Shown piece by piece: positions 36,474 to 45,088 of a DNA stretch of 64,000 bases. The stretch covers positions 1 to 64,000 of the forward strand of contig CAWEXG010000011.1 in the NCBI GenBank assembly GCA_963812965.1. The letters run 5' to 3'. This stretch comes from DASXMT01 sp963812965. Lineage in GTDB: Bacteria > Actinomycetota > Acidimicrobiia > Acidimicrobiales > RAAP-2. The position numbers and the translations under genes were made by a program. The notes under the pieces were generated by a model that saw only the letters and a program-made list of their open reading frames with translations, did not search any database and was not told the origin of the DNA. Numbering within the stretch: position 1 is the stretch's first letter; each line of letters starts with the position of its first letter.

Positions 36474-37142
36474 GTGGCCGACCCCCTCGCAGCACCTGCA
36501 TCGACACCAGGGCCAATGCCGACCGGCGGCTGGTCGGACGACGGTCAGGTGGAGTGGTATCTGAACCGTGTCGGCAAGCTGGAAGCCCGCCAAGCGGGCG
36601 AGCAGGTCCTGATCGATCTCCTGCCTGCAGCACCGCGGCGAGTACTCGACCTCGGGTGTGGTGATGGGCGACTAGCGGCACTTGTGCTCGAGAACCGTCC
36701 CTCAGTGGAAGCAGTCGTCGCCGTCGACTGCTCACCTCCGATGCTCGAGCGAGCTCGTGAGCGGTTTGAGGACGAAACCAGGGTGGAGGTGCGCACCTGG
36801 GACCTGCGGCACCCTCTCCCTCCGTTTGGCATGCTCGACCTAATCGTCTCCGGCTTCGCCCTCCATCACTTAGAGGACTCCCGGAAGCAAGAGCTCTTCG
36901 AAGAGGCGGCGAGCCAGCTGGCCCCAGCAGGGGTCTTCATCAACCTGGAGATCGTCGCTTCGGCTACACCACAACGCCATACCGAATTTCTCGCAGCGAT
37001 CGGGCGAACCGACGACGACCCCGAGGACCGGCTCGCCTCGATCGAGGACCAGCTGACATGGATGGGCGATGCAGGGATGACCAACGTCGACTGTCTATGG
37101 CGGTGGCGAGGGTTCGCACTCCTCGTCGGCGAGGCGCCATAG
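36474..37142 (+). CDS. Class I SAM-dependent methyltransferase
   Basis: A 222-residue Rossmann-fold methyltransferase. Motif I is VLDLGCGDGRLAALVL, the acidic strand is AVVAVDCSPPMLERA, and LIVSGFALHHLEDSRKQELF is the post-motif region. The substrate cannot be told. The GTG start is placed 70 bases after the F420 oxidoreductase on the same strand. Confidence 0.87.
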   Translation: MADPLAAPASTPGPMPTGGWSDDGQVEWYLNRVGKLEARQAGEQVLIDLLPAAPRRVLDLGCGDGRLAALVLENRPSVEAVVAVDCSPPMLERARERFEDETRVEVRTWDLRHPLPPFGMLDLIVSGFALHHLEDSRKQELFEEAASQLAPAGVFINLEIVASATPQRHTEFLAAIGRTDDDPEDRLASIEDQLTWMGDAGMTNVDCLWRWRGFALLVGEAP

Positions 37143-37191
37143 GGCTGCTGGCCGGGCTGGGATACGGATCGCCGATTCTGCGCCCTGCTTG

Positions 37192-38010
37192 CTACCGTCC
37201 CTCGAAGTTCGGAGGGCGCTTCTCCAGGAACGCCCGGGGTCCTTCTCTGGCGTCTCGACTGCTCATCACCGGGAAGCCGATCTCCATCTCTCGCTTATAC
37301 GCGTCGCCCTCGGCCACGGCGTCCGCGGCGAGCACGGCCGCCTTGATGGCCTGGACCGCCAGCGGTCCGTTGGCAGCGATCCTGTCGGCAATAGCTCGTG
37401 CCTTGGTCAATGCCTCACCGTCGGGCACGACGTGTCCGATCAGCCCGATCTCCTTCGCCTTGTCGGCAGTGATCGGGTCACCGACGAGCAGGATCTCCAT
37501 CGCCTCGGTCCACGGGATCTGACGGGGCAGCCGCACCGTCGACGCCGACATCGGGAACAGGCCTCGCTGTACCTCGGAGATGGCGATCGTGGCACCGGCG
37601 CCGGCCACCCGGATATCCGTGGCCTGCAAGATCTCCGTACCCCCTGCATAGCAGTACCCCTCCACGGCAGCGATCAACGGCTTCTTCGTGCGGTACTCCT
37701 TCAAGAACCCCTTGAAGATGATGGACGGGTCGCCCTTGACCCGCTCCTCGAACTCGTCGGCCGGCGGCGCCCCCGAGACCAGGGCTCCCACCAGCCGGTC
37801 GAGGTCGGCCCCGGCCGAGAACCCACCAGCCGCTCCCGTGAGTATCGCCACCCGCACTCCGTCGTCACCGTCAATGAGGTCCCACGCATCGCAGAGTCGA
37901 CAGAGCACCTCGGCGTTGAAAGCGTTCCGCTTCTCCGGACGGTTGAGCGTCACGGTGACGACATACCCGTCTCGATCGATGAGGACAGCGGGTTCAGCGG
38001 AGTCGGTCAC
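37192..38010 (-). CDS. Enoyl-CoA hydratase/isomerase (crotonase family)
   Basis: A 272-residue crotonase. VTLNRPEKRNAFNAEVLCRL and ILTGAAGGFSAGADLD form the first oxyanion region; VEGYCYAGGTEILQATDIRV the second. The typical catalytic Glu pair is partly altered (YAGGTEI), as in several steroid or atypical crotonases. It ends RAFLEKRPPNFEGR. Placed downstream of the thiolase operon on the same strand, it probably hydrates an enoyl-CoA in the same pathway. Confidence 0.88.
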   Translation of the reverse strand: MTDSAEPAVLIDRDGYVVTVTLNRPEKRNAFNAEVLCRLCDAWDLIDGDDGVRVAILTGAAGGFSAGADLDRLVGALVSGAPPADEFEERVKGDPSIIFKGFLKEYRTKKPLIAAVEGYCYAGGTEILQATDIRVAGAGATIAISEVQRGLFPMSASTVRLPRQIPWTEAMEILLVGDPITADKAKEIGLIGHVVPDGEALTKARAIADRIAANGPLAVQAIKAAVLAADAVAEGDAYKREMEIGFPVMSSRDAREGPRAFLEKRPPNFEGR

Positions 38011-38096
38011 GGGGTCGGTCCTCTCTTCTCAGGTGGGCTGCGACAAACACGAAGGTCTGGGGAAGCAAGGTTCTGAGAGACGGGCGAAGTAGAGGT

Positions 38097-39251
38097 TCAG
38101 CGGTACTCGGGCTGCAGATCGGCGCTGACAATCCACATGGCGAAGTACTGGGCAGCGCCACCGTAGGCATGACCGAGGGCCACCCGGGCTCCGTCCACCT
38201 GGTAGTCACCGGCACAACCGCGTACCTGGTTGGCCGCTTCCAGGCACCGGATCAGGCCGGAGGCCCCGATGGGATTGGAAGACAGCACGCCCCCCGACGG
38301 GTTGACCGGAAACGACCCGGTGAGCTCGGTATCCCCGGCTTCGGTCATACGCCACCCCTCCCCTTCCGGGGCGATGAGATGGCCTTCGAGCCACATCGGC
38401 TCGTACCAGGAGAACGGCACGTAGAGCTCGGCACAGTCGATCTGCCGACGAGGGTCGGTGATCCCTGCTTTCTCGTACAGCACGGTGGCACAGTCCACGC
38501 CCGCTTGCACACGCACCGCGTCACGACCGGGGAAGGACGAGAACTCGGTGCGCTTGGCATGGGCGATCACCCACGCCGGTGCTCCCGGGCTACGACGGGC
38601 CACGTCCTCACTGGCCAACACCACCGCGGCGGCACCGTCGGAAGAGGGGCACGACTCCAGGAAGTGGATGGGATCCCACAACATGGGGGATTCCTTGACC
38701 TTCTCGATGGAGATGTCCTCGATGTGCAGGTGCGCATGGGGATTGTGCAAGGCGTTCAACCGGTCCTTCACCGCCACCTTCCAGCCGATGTGCTCGGGAG
38801 CACCCGAACGCTGGATGTAGCTGCGTATCCACGGCGCAAACGTGCCGCCTGCCCCCTGGCCACCGGACTTGCCGCCGGAAAGGGCCCACGTAGCGTTGCC
38901 CTCGGACTGCTTCTCGTAACAGACCACCAGTACCCGGTCGTAGCGGCCGGACTCGACCATGGTGGCGCCGGTGATGGCGGTGGCCGCCCCCACCGAGCCG
39001 GCGGTGTGCACCCGGTGAATGGGCTTCCCCACCGCACCGAGGGCATCGGCCAGCGACAGCTCGGGCATGACCACGCCTTCGAGCGCATCGGGAGCTTTAC
39101 CGATCACTACCGCGTCGATATCGGCGAAGGTGAGGCCTGCGTCCTCCATCGCCTCGAGGGCCGCCCACCGCACCAGGCCGTCGAGGGTGAGGTCGAGACG
39201 TTTGCGGTAGTCCGTCTGGCCGGTTCCGATCACTGCGCACGGGCGCCCCAT
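38097..39251 (-). CDS. Thiolase-like lipid-transfer protein (Ltp3-like)
   Basis: A 384-residue thiolase-superfamily protein of the SCP-x/Ltp kind. AVIGTGQTDYRKR, ADIDAVVIGKAPDALEG, HTAGSVGAATAITGATMV and NPSGGVLSSNPIGASGL are recognisable. The usual N-terminal catalytic Cys is replaced (HTAGSVG), as in Ltp proteins that cleave steroid side chains by retro-aldol chemistry rather than thiolysis. It overlaps the stop of the upstream thiolase (TGATG), in the order seen in the mycobacterial Rv3521-Rv3523 block. Confidence 0.87.
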   Translation of the reverse strand: MGRPCAVIGTGQTDYRKRLDLTLDGLVRWAALEAMEDAGLTFADIDAVVIGKAPDALEGVVMPELSLADALGAVGKPIHRVHTAGSVGAATAITGATMVESGRYDRVLVVCYEKQSEGNATWALSGGKSGGQGAGGTFAPWIRSYIQRSGAPEHIGWKVAVKDRLNALHNPHAHLHIEDISIEKVKESPMLWDPIHFLESCPSSDGAAAVVLASEDVARRSPGAPAWVIAHAKRTEFSSFPGRDAVRVQAGVDCATVLYEKAGITDPRRQIDCAELYVPFSWYEPMWLEGHLIAPEGEGWRMTEAGDTELTGSFPVNPSGGVLSSNPIGASGLIRCLEAANQVRGCAGDYQVDGARVALGHAYGGAAQYFAMWIVSADLQPEYR

Positions 39252-40333
39252 CAGTCGTCTCCCTCGAGCACGCTTACCAAGTTCTGCTGCAGACAGGACC
39301 CGCTCGAGGCGTGAGCCACACCTCGCCGGGCCGTACCGTCCATGATCCGGCTGGCCACCTCGGCGACCCGTACCAGTCCAGTGGCCATGACCGGATCACC
39401 AGCCAAAGGCCCGCCCGACGGGTTGACCGACGTGTCCTCGCCCAGCCCCAGGGCACGACGCAGGATGAGCTCTTCATGGCTGTGTGTGACCATGAGCTCG
39501 GCCACGTCGATGGAGCCTTCGGCGGCCCCAGCACCTGCTGCTGCTGTCCGAGTCGACGGCGAGTCGGCCAGGTCCCGGAAACCGGGATGATGGGACTCGA
39601 TCCGGTGGTCCATGCCACGGATCCATGCCGGTCGTTGATGAAGCTCCCGAGCCCGATCCCCGGCCACCAGCAGCACGGCGGCAGCACCGTCGGTCGGGGG
39701 AGCCACGTCATGGGCCCGCAGCGGTGAAGCCACGTACGGCTGAGCCAAGAGCTCTTCCACCCCCATCTGCTCGACCGCCAATGCCCGGGGATTAGACGCA
39801 GCCGCCTGACGGCTGCGGACCACCACGTCGGCGAAGTCCCGTTCGGTGGCCAACCCCTGGTCGAGCAGGATGCGAGCCTGGAGCCCAGCCAACGACGTGG
39901 GGTCGAGGCCAAGCGGTGCCATCACATACGGATCCCCCTGGAGAGCGAACGCCTCCCGATGGTTCCCGGGCGAGGAACGACCGGATCCGATGACCAGGGC
40001 GGTGTCCACGTCACCGACCTGCAGCCGCAGCCACGCCTCGAACAGAGCCCACGCCCCGTCCATCTCCACGTGGCTCTCGTACACCGGAGGCCAGGCACCG
40101 ACCCCATCCAGGTTCATGACGAAGGCGAACGGAAGCCCGGAGTTGTAGTCGCAGCTACCGGCGATGGTGAAGTCGATCTCAGCTCGTTCCAGTCCCGTCT
40201 GGTTCAGAAGGTCGTTGACGCACCGCATCACCAGCACCGGCTCGGGGCCGTCGAAGGCGACCACACTCGGAGTCTGCGTGATGGCCACGATGGCCACGTC
40301 CCGTCCTGTCGATACCCCACGATCCCCGGTCAC
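39251..40333 (-). CDS. Thiolase-like lipid-transfer protein (Ltp4-like)
   Basis: A 360-residue thiolase-fold protein, paralogue of the next gene. DVAIVAITQTPSVVAFDGPE, ADVVVRSRQAAASNPRALA, and VNPSGGPLAGDPVMATGLVR followed later by HASSGSCLQQN. The GTG at 40333 overlaps the DUF35 stop codon by four bases (GTGA), so I reject the longer start inside that gene. It is probably the partner subunit of the DUF35 protein in a heteromeric side-chain aldolase. Confidence 0.86.
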   Translation of the reverse strand: MTGDRGVSTGRDVAIVAITQTPSVVAFDGPEPVLVMRCVNDLLNQTGLERAEIDFTIAGSCDYNSGLPFAFVMNLDGVGAWPPVYESHVEMDGAWALFEAWLRLQVGDVDTALVIGSGRSSPGNHREAFALQGDPYVMAPLGLDPTSLAGLQARILLDQGLATERDFADVVVRSRQAAASNPRALAVEQMGVEELLAQPYVASPLRAHDVAPPTDGAAAVLLVAGDRARELHQRPAWIRGMDHRIESHHPGFRDLADSPSTRTAAAGAGAAEGSIDVAELMVTHSHEELILRRALGLGEDTSVNPSGGPLAGDPVMATGLVRVAEVASRIMDGTARRGVAHASSGSCLQQNLVSVLEGDD

Positions 40334-41364
40334 AGCGCGAACTCCTCGAACGAGTCGGGGTCCGCATCGGGTTCGCCGGTGGGATCCCACCGTTCGATGA
40401 TGCCGTCGAGCGACAGGGACCGGTTGTCAATATCCCCCAAGTCCCGCTGACCGGACGGCCGCCAGACGGCCTGGAGGCGGAGGCCGACACGGAACTCTTC
40501 GATGGGCACGTTCCGTACGTCGACACCGGTGATGGGAGTATCCCCACCATCGAGCAGGATCGAGGCCCGGATGTAGGGCTCGGTCTCCTTCTGTCCGTAG
40601 TACTGGATAGGGGTGATCACGGTAAACGCAGTGACCGAGCCCCGGTCGGCCAGGACCACGTCGTCCTCCTCCCCCACCTCCACCCGCTCCATCAGGTCGT
40701 ACCCCCGGCCCGGAATGGACACCTTGCCCGAGGCAGGTGAACGCTGTCCGATGAAGCGACCGTCCAACAGCCCTTGGGCGAAGCGACGCCGGTGCGGCTG
40801 CAGCGGCTCCCGGTAGGAGAGGGAGATGAGCTGTTCGGTCACGACCACCGGTTCGTCCGCGGTGGTCACCTCATGAGGAACAGCCGTACCGGCAGGCACG
40901 AAGTGGAAGTCGGTCATCGACCCCCGACGTTCCTGGTGGAACTGGACCGAGATCCGCATGCCGGTGGAGACCTGGTCGGCGGAGGCCACGTCCAGGGCAT
41001 GGATCATGGGACGGTAGGCACCGTCCAACAGAACCAGGACGAAGGCGAACGGATGGTCGAAGGGGTGCTGGGAAGTGGGCTCGGCCACCCATGTCCACGA
41101 CTGAACTGTGCCGTCAACCCGGCCGTCGGTTCCCAGCTCCACCAGGTCGGGCTCCAGGCTGGCCGCCGTCTCCGGGTCGTACTCCACCGGTGGGCAGTAG
41201 ACGTGTTCGCCGCAGCGAATGCCCAGAAGCCGACCGTCACGCAGCGCGGTCAGGAAGGGACCGAGCACGGGACCGGTCGTACGGGTGTAGGGAAACTCGA
41301 GCAAGGTCTCTACGTCGGGGAGCACACCGGCCTTCTCTCTCTGGAACGCACGCCATTGGATCAT
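40330..41364 (-). CDS. DUF35 OB-fold protein, two domains (Rv3521-like)
   Basis: A 344-residue protein with two DUF35 OB-fold domains (about 50-150 and 215-320). The first follows LRDGRLLGIRCGEHVYCPPV; it lacks the full zinc-ribbon Cys set. VFVLVLLDGAYRP-type strands mark the OB cores. DUF35 proteins bind thiolase-like partners (for example ChsH2 with Ltp2) and form the acyl-CoA site. It is the first gene of the three-gene overlapping operon and resembles mycobacterial Rv3521 in size and position. Confidence 0.83.
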   Translation of the reverse strand: MIQWRAFQREKAGVLPDVETLLEFPYTRTTGPVLGPFLTALRDGRLLGIRCGEHVYCPPVEYDPETAASLEPDLVELGTDGRVDGTVQSWTWVAEPTSQHPFDHPFAFVLVLLDGAYRPMIHALDVASADQVSTGMRISVQFHQERRGSMTDFHFVPAGTAVPHEVTTADEPVVVTEQLISLSYREPLQPHRRRFAQGLLDGRFIGQRSPASGKVSIPGRGYDLMERVEVGEEDDVVLADRGSVTAFTVITPIQYYGQKETEPYIRASILLDGGDTPITGVDVRNVPIEEFRVGLRLQAVWRPSGQRDLGDIDNRSLSLDGIIERWDPTGEPDADPDSFEEFAL

Positions 41365-41432
41365 ACGGGTTGCCAGCGAGGACAGACGCCGGCAACGCCA
41401 GTATCCACAGCTCAGTGAGCAGCGGGCCCGAA

Positions 41433-41843
41433 CTACCGACCCACGGGGCCGCTCAGTACCTTGATCTCACAACGAGGGCCTGATGCCCTCGCAAGTCGTG
41501 CGTCGGCCGTGATCAGAGCGCAGCTCAGCCCTTCGGCAAGAGCGACGTAGGCAGCGTCGTAGGTCGTAACGTTGGTCCGGAGCTCGTAGGCGCGGCGCAT
41601 AAAAGGCAAGGTCGGGTACCGCTCGAGGGGAAGGTCAGCAAGGTCGTCAATCGCCGAGGAGAAGCGTCGAGCAGTGATTGCCGCCGCCAACCACCGTTTA
41701 CGCAGCACGGCGACCGTCTCGACATCGACCAAGTCCGGAGCACTCACGGCATCAGCTCGCGGAAGCTCCGCTCGGGCTCGACGTCCGTCCTCTCCATCGT
41801 CGGCAACGACATTGGCCAAGATCGAGGCATCGACCACGATCAA
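41433..41843 (-). CDS. vapC: PIN-domain ribonuclease toxin (VapC/FitB type)
   Basis: A 136-residue PIN protein. MIVVDASILANVVADDG carries the first Asp, SAPDLVDVETVAVLRKRWL the Glu, and TYDAAYVALAEGLSCALITADARL the C-terminal Asp residues. All catalytic positions appear intact. It overlaps its antitoxin by four bases. It should cleave specific RNAs when the antitoxin is lost. Confidence 0.88.
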   Translation of the reverse strand: MIVVDASILANVVADDGEDGRRARAELPRADAVSAPDLVDVETVAVLRKRWLAAAITARRFSSAIDDLADLPLERYPTLPFMRRAYELRTNVTTYDAAYVALAEGLSCALITADARLARASGPRCEIKVLSGPVGR

Positions 41844-42070
41844 TGGTGGCCACGCACTTCAGTGAGATCCTCGACAGCCTGCCCGAGCCCGACCTGACCG
41901 CCCTTCCGGCGAGAGATCCGATTGAGGACCTCGTCGAGGCTCGGGCGTTCGGCCAAACGGGAAAGCTCCCCGGCAAGGTACTGCTGCAAAGACTGTCCCC
42001 TGTCATCCGCCCGCCGTTGCAGCTCACGGTGGACGTCGTCAGGGAGATCTCGTACAAGAACATTCGTCAT
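41840..42070 (-). CDS. vapB: FitA/Arc-type ribbon-helix-helix antitoxin
   Basis: A 76-residue antitoxin. TNVLVRDLPDDVHRELQRRA followed by GQSLQQYLAGELSRLA is the ribbon-helix-helix DNA-binding fold of FitA-like antitoxins; the C-terminal tail with ISRRKGG would block the PIN active site. It precedes and overlaps the toxin gene. Confidence 0.87.
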   Translation of the reverse strand: MTNVLVRDLPDDVHRELQRRADDRGQSLQQYLAGELSRLAERPSLDEVLNRISRRKGGQVGLGQAVEDLTEVRGHH

Positions 42071-42254
42071 GCTTACATAATGCTATCACTCGTGCCGTCC
42101 ATCGTGCCTCATCGTGTCACGTGTGGGAATCGTGGCTGAGCTCCCAGAGCTGGAGTTGTGCCCAGCAATGGATTTGGCACGACCTTTAACCCACAATCAG
42201 GTCTGCAGGCATCGGTGTCTCAAAAACATTTTTGACCGACACCGGAGAGGGCCG

Positions 42255-42470
42255 TTACGCCCGCCATCTCCGAAATGCGAATACAGCGACGCCGAGAAAA
42301 ACCACGACTGCCTCGTAGAACTCGATGCCGATCATGGTCCGACTGTTCTGGCGAGGAGGCCCGTCCTGTGTCCAGGCCACCAGCTGGTCGATCAGTGCTT
42401 CGTTGTCGTCGGGCTCCAGTCCGACCAGATCAGCACGAGCTCGGGTCGTGAAGTCGACGTCCCAGGTCAC
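42255..42470 (-). CDS. Short RelE/ParE-like toxin
   Basis: A 71-residue protein starting at GTG 42470, which overlaps the stop codon of the preceding small gene (GTGA). WDVDFTTRARADLVGLEPDD and LIDQLVAWTQDGPPRQNSR match the opening helices of RelE/ParE toxins, and IEFYEAVVVFLGVAVFAFRRW would be the closing beta sheet. It is shorter than usual (85-95 residues), and the catalytic residues cannot be placed with confidence. Confidence 0.6.
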   Translation of the reverse strand: MTWDVDFTTRARADLVGLEPDDNEALIDQLVAWTQDGPPRQNSRTMIGIEFYEAVVVFLGVAVFAFRRWRA

Positions 42471-42622
42471 GCTTGGTGGCGCAACGTCCCGAAGAACTCC
42501 CGCAGCTCGATCTCGCTCTCGCAATGAACAAGTCGACCTTCGTGCTCGTCCTCTCGCGCTTCTCGAAGCCGGCAAGCGATCTCCTCGTCAGTGAGGTCGA
42601 GAGCGATGGTCTGTCGGGTCAT
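42467..42622 (-). CDS. Small antitoxin-like protein, partner of the RelE-like toxin
   Basis: A 51-residue frame from ATG 42622. LDLTDEEIACRLREAREDEH then VHCESEIELREFFGTLRHQA is a single charged helix pair like the toxin-wrapping tails of RelB/ParD-type antitoxins, without an evident DNA-binding domain. Its stop overlaps the toxin start by four bases. It is too short to be found by usual length cut-offs. Confidence 0.55.
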   Translation of the reverse strand: MTRQTIALDLTDEEIACRLREAREDEHEGRLVHCESEIELREFFGTLRHQA

Positions 42623-42820
42623 GCCCCAACTCTACGGAAGGAGAGTGCCGATCTCTCGCCATTCACGGTGGGCGGAGGAGGAAGGCCATGTCGGAGCCAT
42701 GGATGACGACAACAATGCCGCGATACGCCGGCTGGGGGGCGGCGAGCCCGGCATGCCTATCCGCTCGACCTCTTAGCCCGGTACCCTGGGAGATCCCTCA
42801 ACCGGTTATCTCGGGAGCCC

Positions 42821-43678
42821 ATGAGCCAGTCGCCCAACGACCCCCAACGGACGAGCAATCCTCCTTCTGTTCCTGAGCAGCGGCTGACCCTGAGCCCGAT
42901 CCAAGTGATCGCCAGCGCCCTGGCATCCGTGTCAGCAGCCGTGATCGCGTCCCTGTTCAATGTGGCCGGGACCATCATCGGAGCGATCGTCGTCAGCCTG
43001 GTGGCCACCATCGGCGCAGCGATCTACAGCGCGTCGATCCGGCGAGCACATACCCGCCTGCGACAGGCAGCTAGCCAGCGGCAGCTGGGACGTACGGCAC
43101 CAAACCTCGCCGGTGGGCAGAACGATCCGACCCGTCAAGCCAGGCAGGTTGGCCAGGTCGGTCAAACCACCGATCCCGTCAGCCAGGCAGGCACGCCGAT
43201 AGAACGTCTTACCGGGCTCGATGCCTTACAGGCAATGGGTCCCACCGGTGCCAGACGCTCCCGACGGCCAACGTCGGCAGGCCGACCAGTGTCGACAGGA
43301 TCAACAAAGTCGACAGGCTCGACCCGCCACCGCCTCCCGCTCATCACTGCCGTCGTGGCCGTTCTCGTGATCGTCATCGCCACGGTAACGGTGATCGAAC
43401 TGATAGCAGACAAGCCGCTCACTGCCATCGTCCGAGGTCAGTCTGGTTCAGGTCAGACCTTCTTCGGTGGCAGTAGCGGCGGCAAGACCAAACCGCCGAC
43501 GACCACCACGACCACGAGCAAGCCGACGACGAGCACTTCGTCTACGACCACCACCAGCCCGACTTCGACGAGCACCTCGACGACCACGTCTCCGACCAGC
43601 ACCACCACGACGACCACGACGATCAGCCCCTCCCCCGGAGCGTCAGCGTCAACAACGACCACCTCCCCGACCAAGTGA
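42821..43678 (+). CDS. Membrane protein with Thr-rich outer tail
   Basis: A 285-residue protein. Two N-terminal hydrophobic stretches (about residues 27-45 and 47-68) precede a basic Gln/Arg/Thr linker. A further membrane helix (about 171-192, ITAVVAVLVIVIATVTVIEL) is followed by a roughly 60-residue tail made almost only of Thr, Ser and Pro. Such tails are typical of glycosylated actinobacterial surface proteins. No family is recognised. Confidence 0.65.
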   Translation: MSQSPNDPQRTSNPPSVPEQRLTLSPIQVIASALASVSAAVIASLFNVAGTIIGAIVVSLVATIGAAIYSASIRRAHTRLRQAASQRQLGRTAPNLAGGQNDPTRQARQVGQVGQTTDPVSQAGTPIERLTGLDALQAMGPTGARRSRRPTSAGRPVSTGSTKSTGSTRHRLPLITAVVAVLVIVIATVTVIELIADKPLTAIVRGQSGSGQTFFGGSSGGKTKPPTTTTTTSKPTTSTSSTTTTSPTSTSTSTTTSPTSTTTTTTTISPSPGASASTTTTSPTK

Positions 43679-43705
43679 GGGTCAGGCGGGAGGCCGAGTG
43701 GTACG

Positions 43706-43897
43706 TCAGCCAGCCGACCACCAGCCTGGTCCGGTGCGTACTGCGCCGGACCGAGTCAGGGCATCGCAGGCTTGAGCGGCCCGAGCCACGCTGAGACCGG
43801 TTCGTTGCAGAATCGCGTCCATGGTCGTCGGTCGTTCGTCTACTGCCGCCAGCACAGCACGTTGATCGTCACCTCGATGACGAGGTCGCCGAAGCAC
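43706..43897 (-). pseudogene. DprA C-terminal winged-helix domain, out of frame
   Basis: Read on the minus strand, QRAVLAAVDERPTTMDAILQ and ALTRSGAVRTGPGWWSA match the DprA winged-helix domain. It lies just downstream of dprA but in a different frame and is therefore cut off from it. Either an indel near 43900-43930 or a real truncation. Confidence 0.65.
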
Positions 43898-43927
43898 TGC
43901 TGCAGGTTCTCCCCCGCCGGTCGAGGA

Positions 43928-45088
43928 TTACGACCGGTCGACTGAGCTTTGCACCGGCCCCTCAGGACCACGATCGGCGGTCGACTTCTGCCGGACCGGC
44001 TGCTTACGACGTCGCCTGTCACCGGATCGGTCGGCTGGCCCACTCTCGGTTCGTCCGGACATTCGACCCGGTCCGCGATCTCGGCCTCTGGCCGCCATCA
44101 GCGTTGCTGCCCTGGCGGCAGGAGCAGGGCTGTCCCTGCCGCATCGCGCCAGAGCCACCGCAGTCAGCACATCGTCGGCATCCCGAACCGGGGTACAGCC
44201 GTCGACCAGCAGGCCGTTGGTCCCGTCCGAGGCGCGGCTGCGAACCGATCCGGGAACTGCGCACACCGGGATGGACCGGCGGGCGGCGGCTTCGACCGTG
44301 TAGAGAGCGCCGCCACCCAGCTGGCACTCCACCACGACCACCACGTCGGAGAGCGCGGCAATGATCCGATTGCGAACCGGGAAGAGCCGGGGATGGGGGT
44401 GGGCTCCCAGTGGGGCCTCCGAGAACACCACGCCGCACTCTTCGACTTCTCGCCACAGCGACGAGTTGCTCAACGGGTACACCACGTCGAGACCGGTGCC
44501 CACGACCGCCACCGGCGCGGCCGGTTGGCCCCCGTCGAACGCAAGGCACCGGCATGAGCCGCACCGTCGATCCCCAGACGCCAGACCCGACACCACCGCC
44601 ACGCCGGCTGACGCCAGGTCTCGTCCCAGCTCGGATGCCACCTGGAGACCGTACGGAGTGGCAGACCGAGTCCCGACGATTGCCACCCGAGCGTGGCCCT
44701 CGACGGCCGCAGGATTCCCACGTGAGAAGAGCACGGCCGGCGCACCGGGATCGTGGTGCAACGGCGTGGGGTATCCGCGAGCACCTCGCAGATGGATGCC
44801 CACCCCGGCGTGGGCGTACTGCTCGGCGACGGCCTCCGGGTCGGCGGACCGAGCCGCCACCGTGAACCGGTGCTGACTGTCAGCCGGATGACGACCGGAC
44901 GACAGCGCTGCCCACGCCGTCATCGGATCGTGATCGGCCAGGACCTTCGCCAACCGAACCGGTGTCATCCCGGGCAGGCCACACAAGGTGGCGGCGTACA
45001 CCTCGTCCTCCGACCTCGACACACGCGGCAACTGCGAAGGCCCAGTCTCTGGACTCGCTGCATCTGACGACCGTACAGACCCGGTCAT
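43928..45088 (-). CDS. dprA: DNA processing protein DprA, with internal frame disturbance
   Basis: A 386-residue frame with the Rossmann-like DprA core: GNPAAVEGHARVAIVGTRSA, VAVVGTGLDVVYPL, HPRLFPVRNRIIAALSDVVV and YTVEAAARRSIPVCAVPG. Between SGLA and AAPVAVVG the reading is unlike DprA, while another frame there gives LGIDGAAHAGAL, the conserved motif. Two compensating indels therefore seem to lie near 44530-44595. The winged-helix domain follows out of frame. DprA loads RecA on incoming ssDNA in transformation. Overlaps comM by four bases. Confidence 0.8.
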   Translation of the reverse strand: MTGSVRSSDAASPETGPSQLPRVSRSEDEVYAATLCGLPGMTPVRLAKVLADHDPMTAWAALSSGRHPADSQHRFTVAARSADPEAVAEQYAHAGVGIHLRGARGYPTPLHHDPGAPAVLFSRGNPAAVEGHARVAIVGTRSATPYGLQVASELGRDLASAGVAVVSGLASGDRRCGSCRCLAFDGGQPAAPVAVVGTGLDVVYPLSNSSLWREVEECGVVFSEAPLGAHPHPRLFPVRNRIIAALSDVVVVVECQLGGGALYTVEAAARRSIPVCAVPGSVRSRASDGTNGLLVDGCTPVRDADDVLTAVALARCGRDSPAPAARAATLMAARGRDRGPGRMSGRTESGPADRSGDRRRRKQPVRQKSTADRGPEGPVQSSVDRS

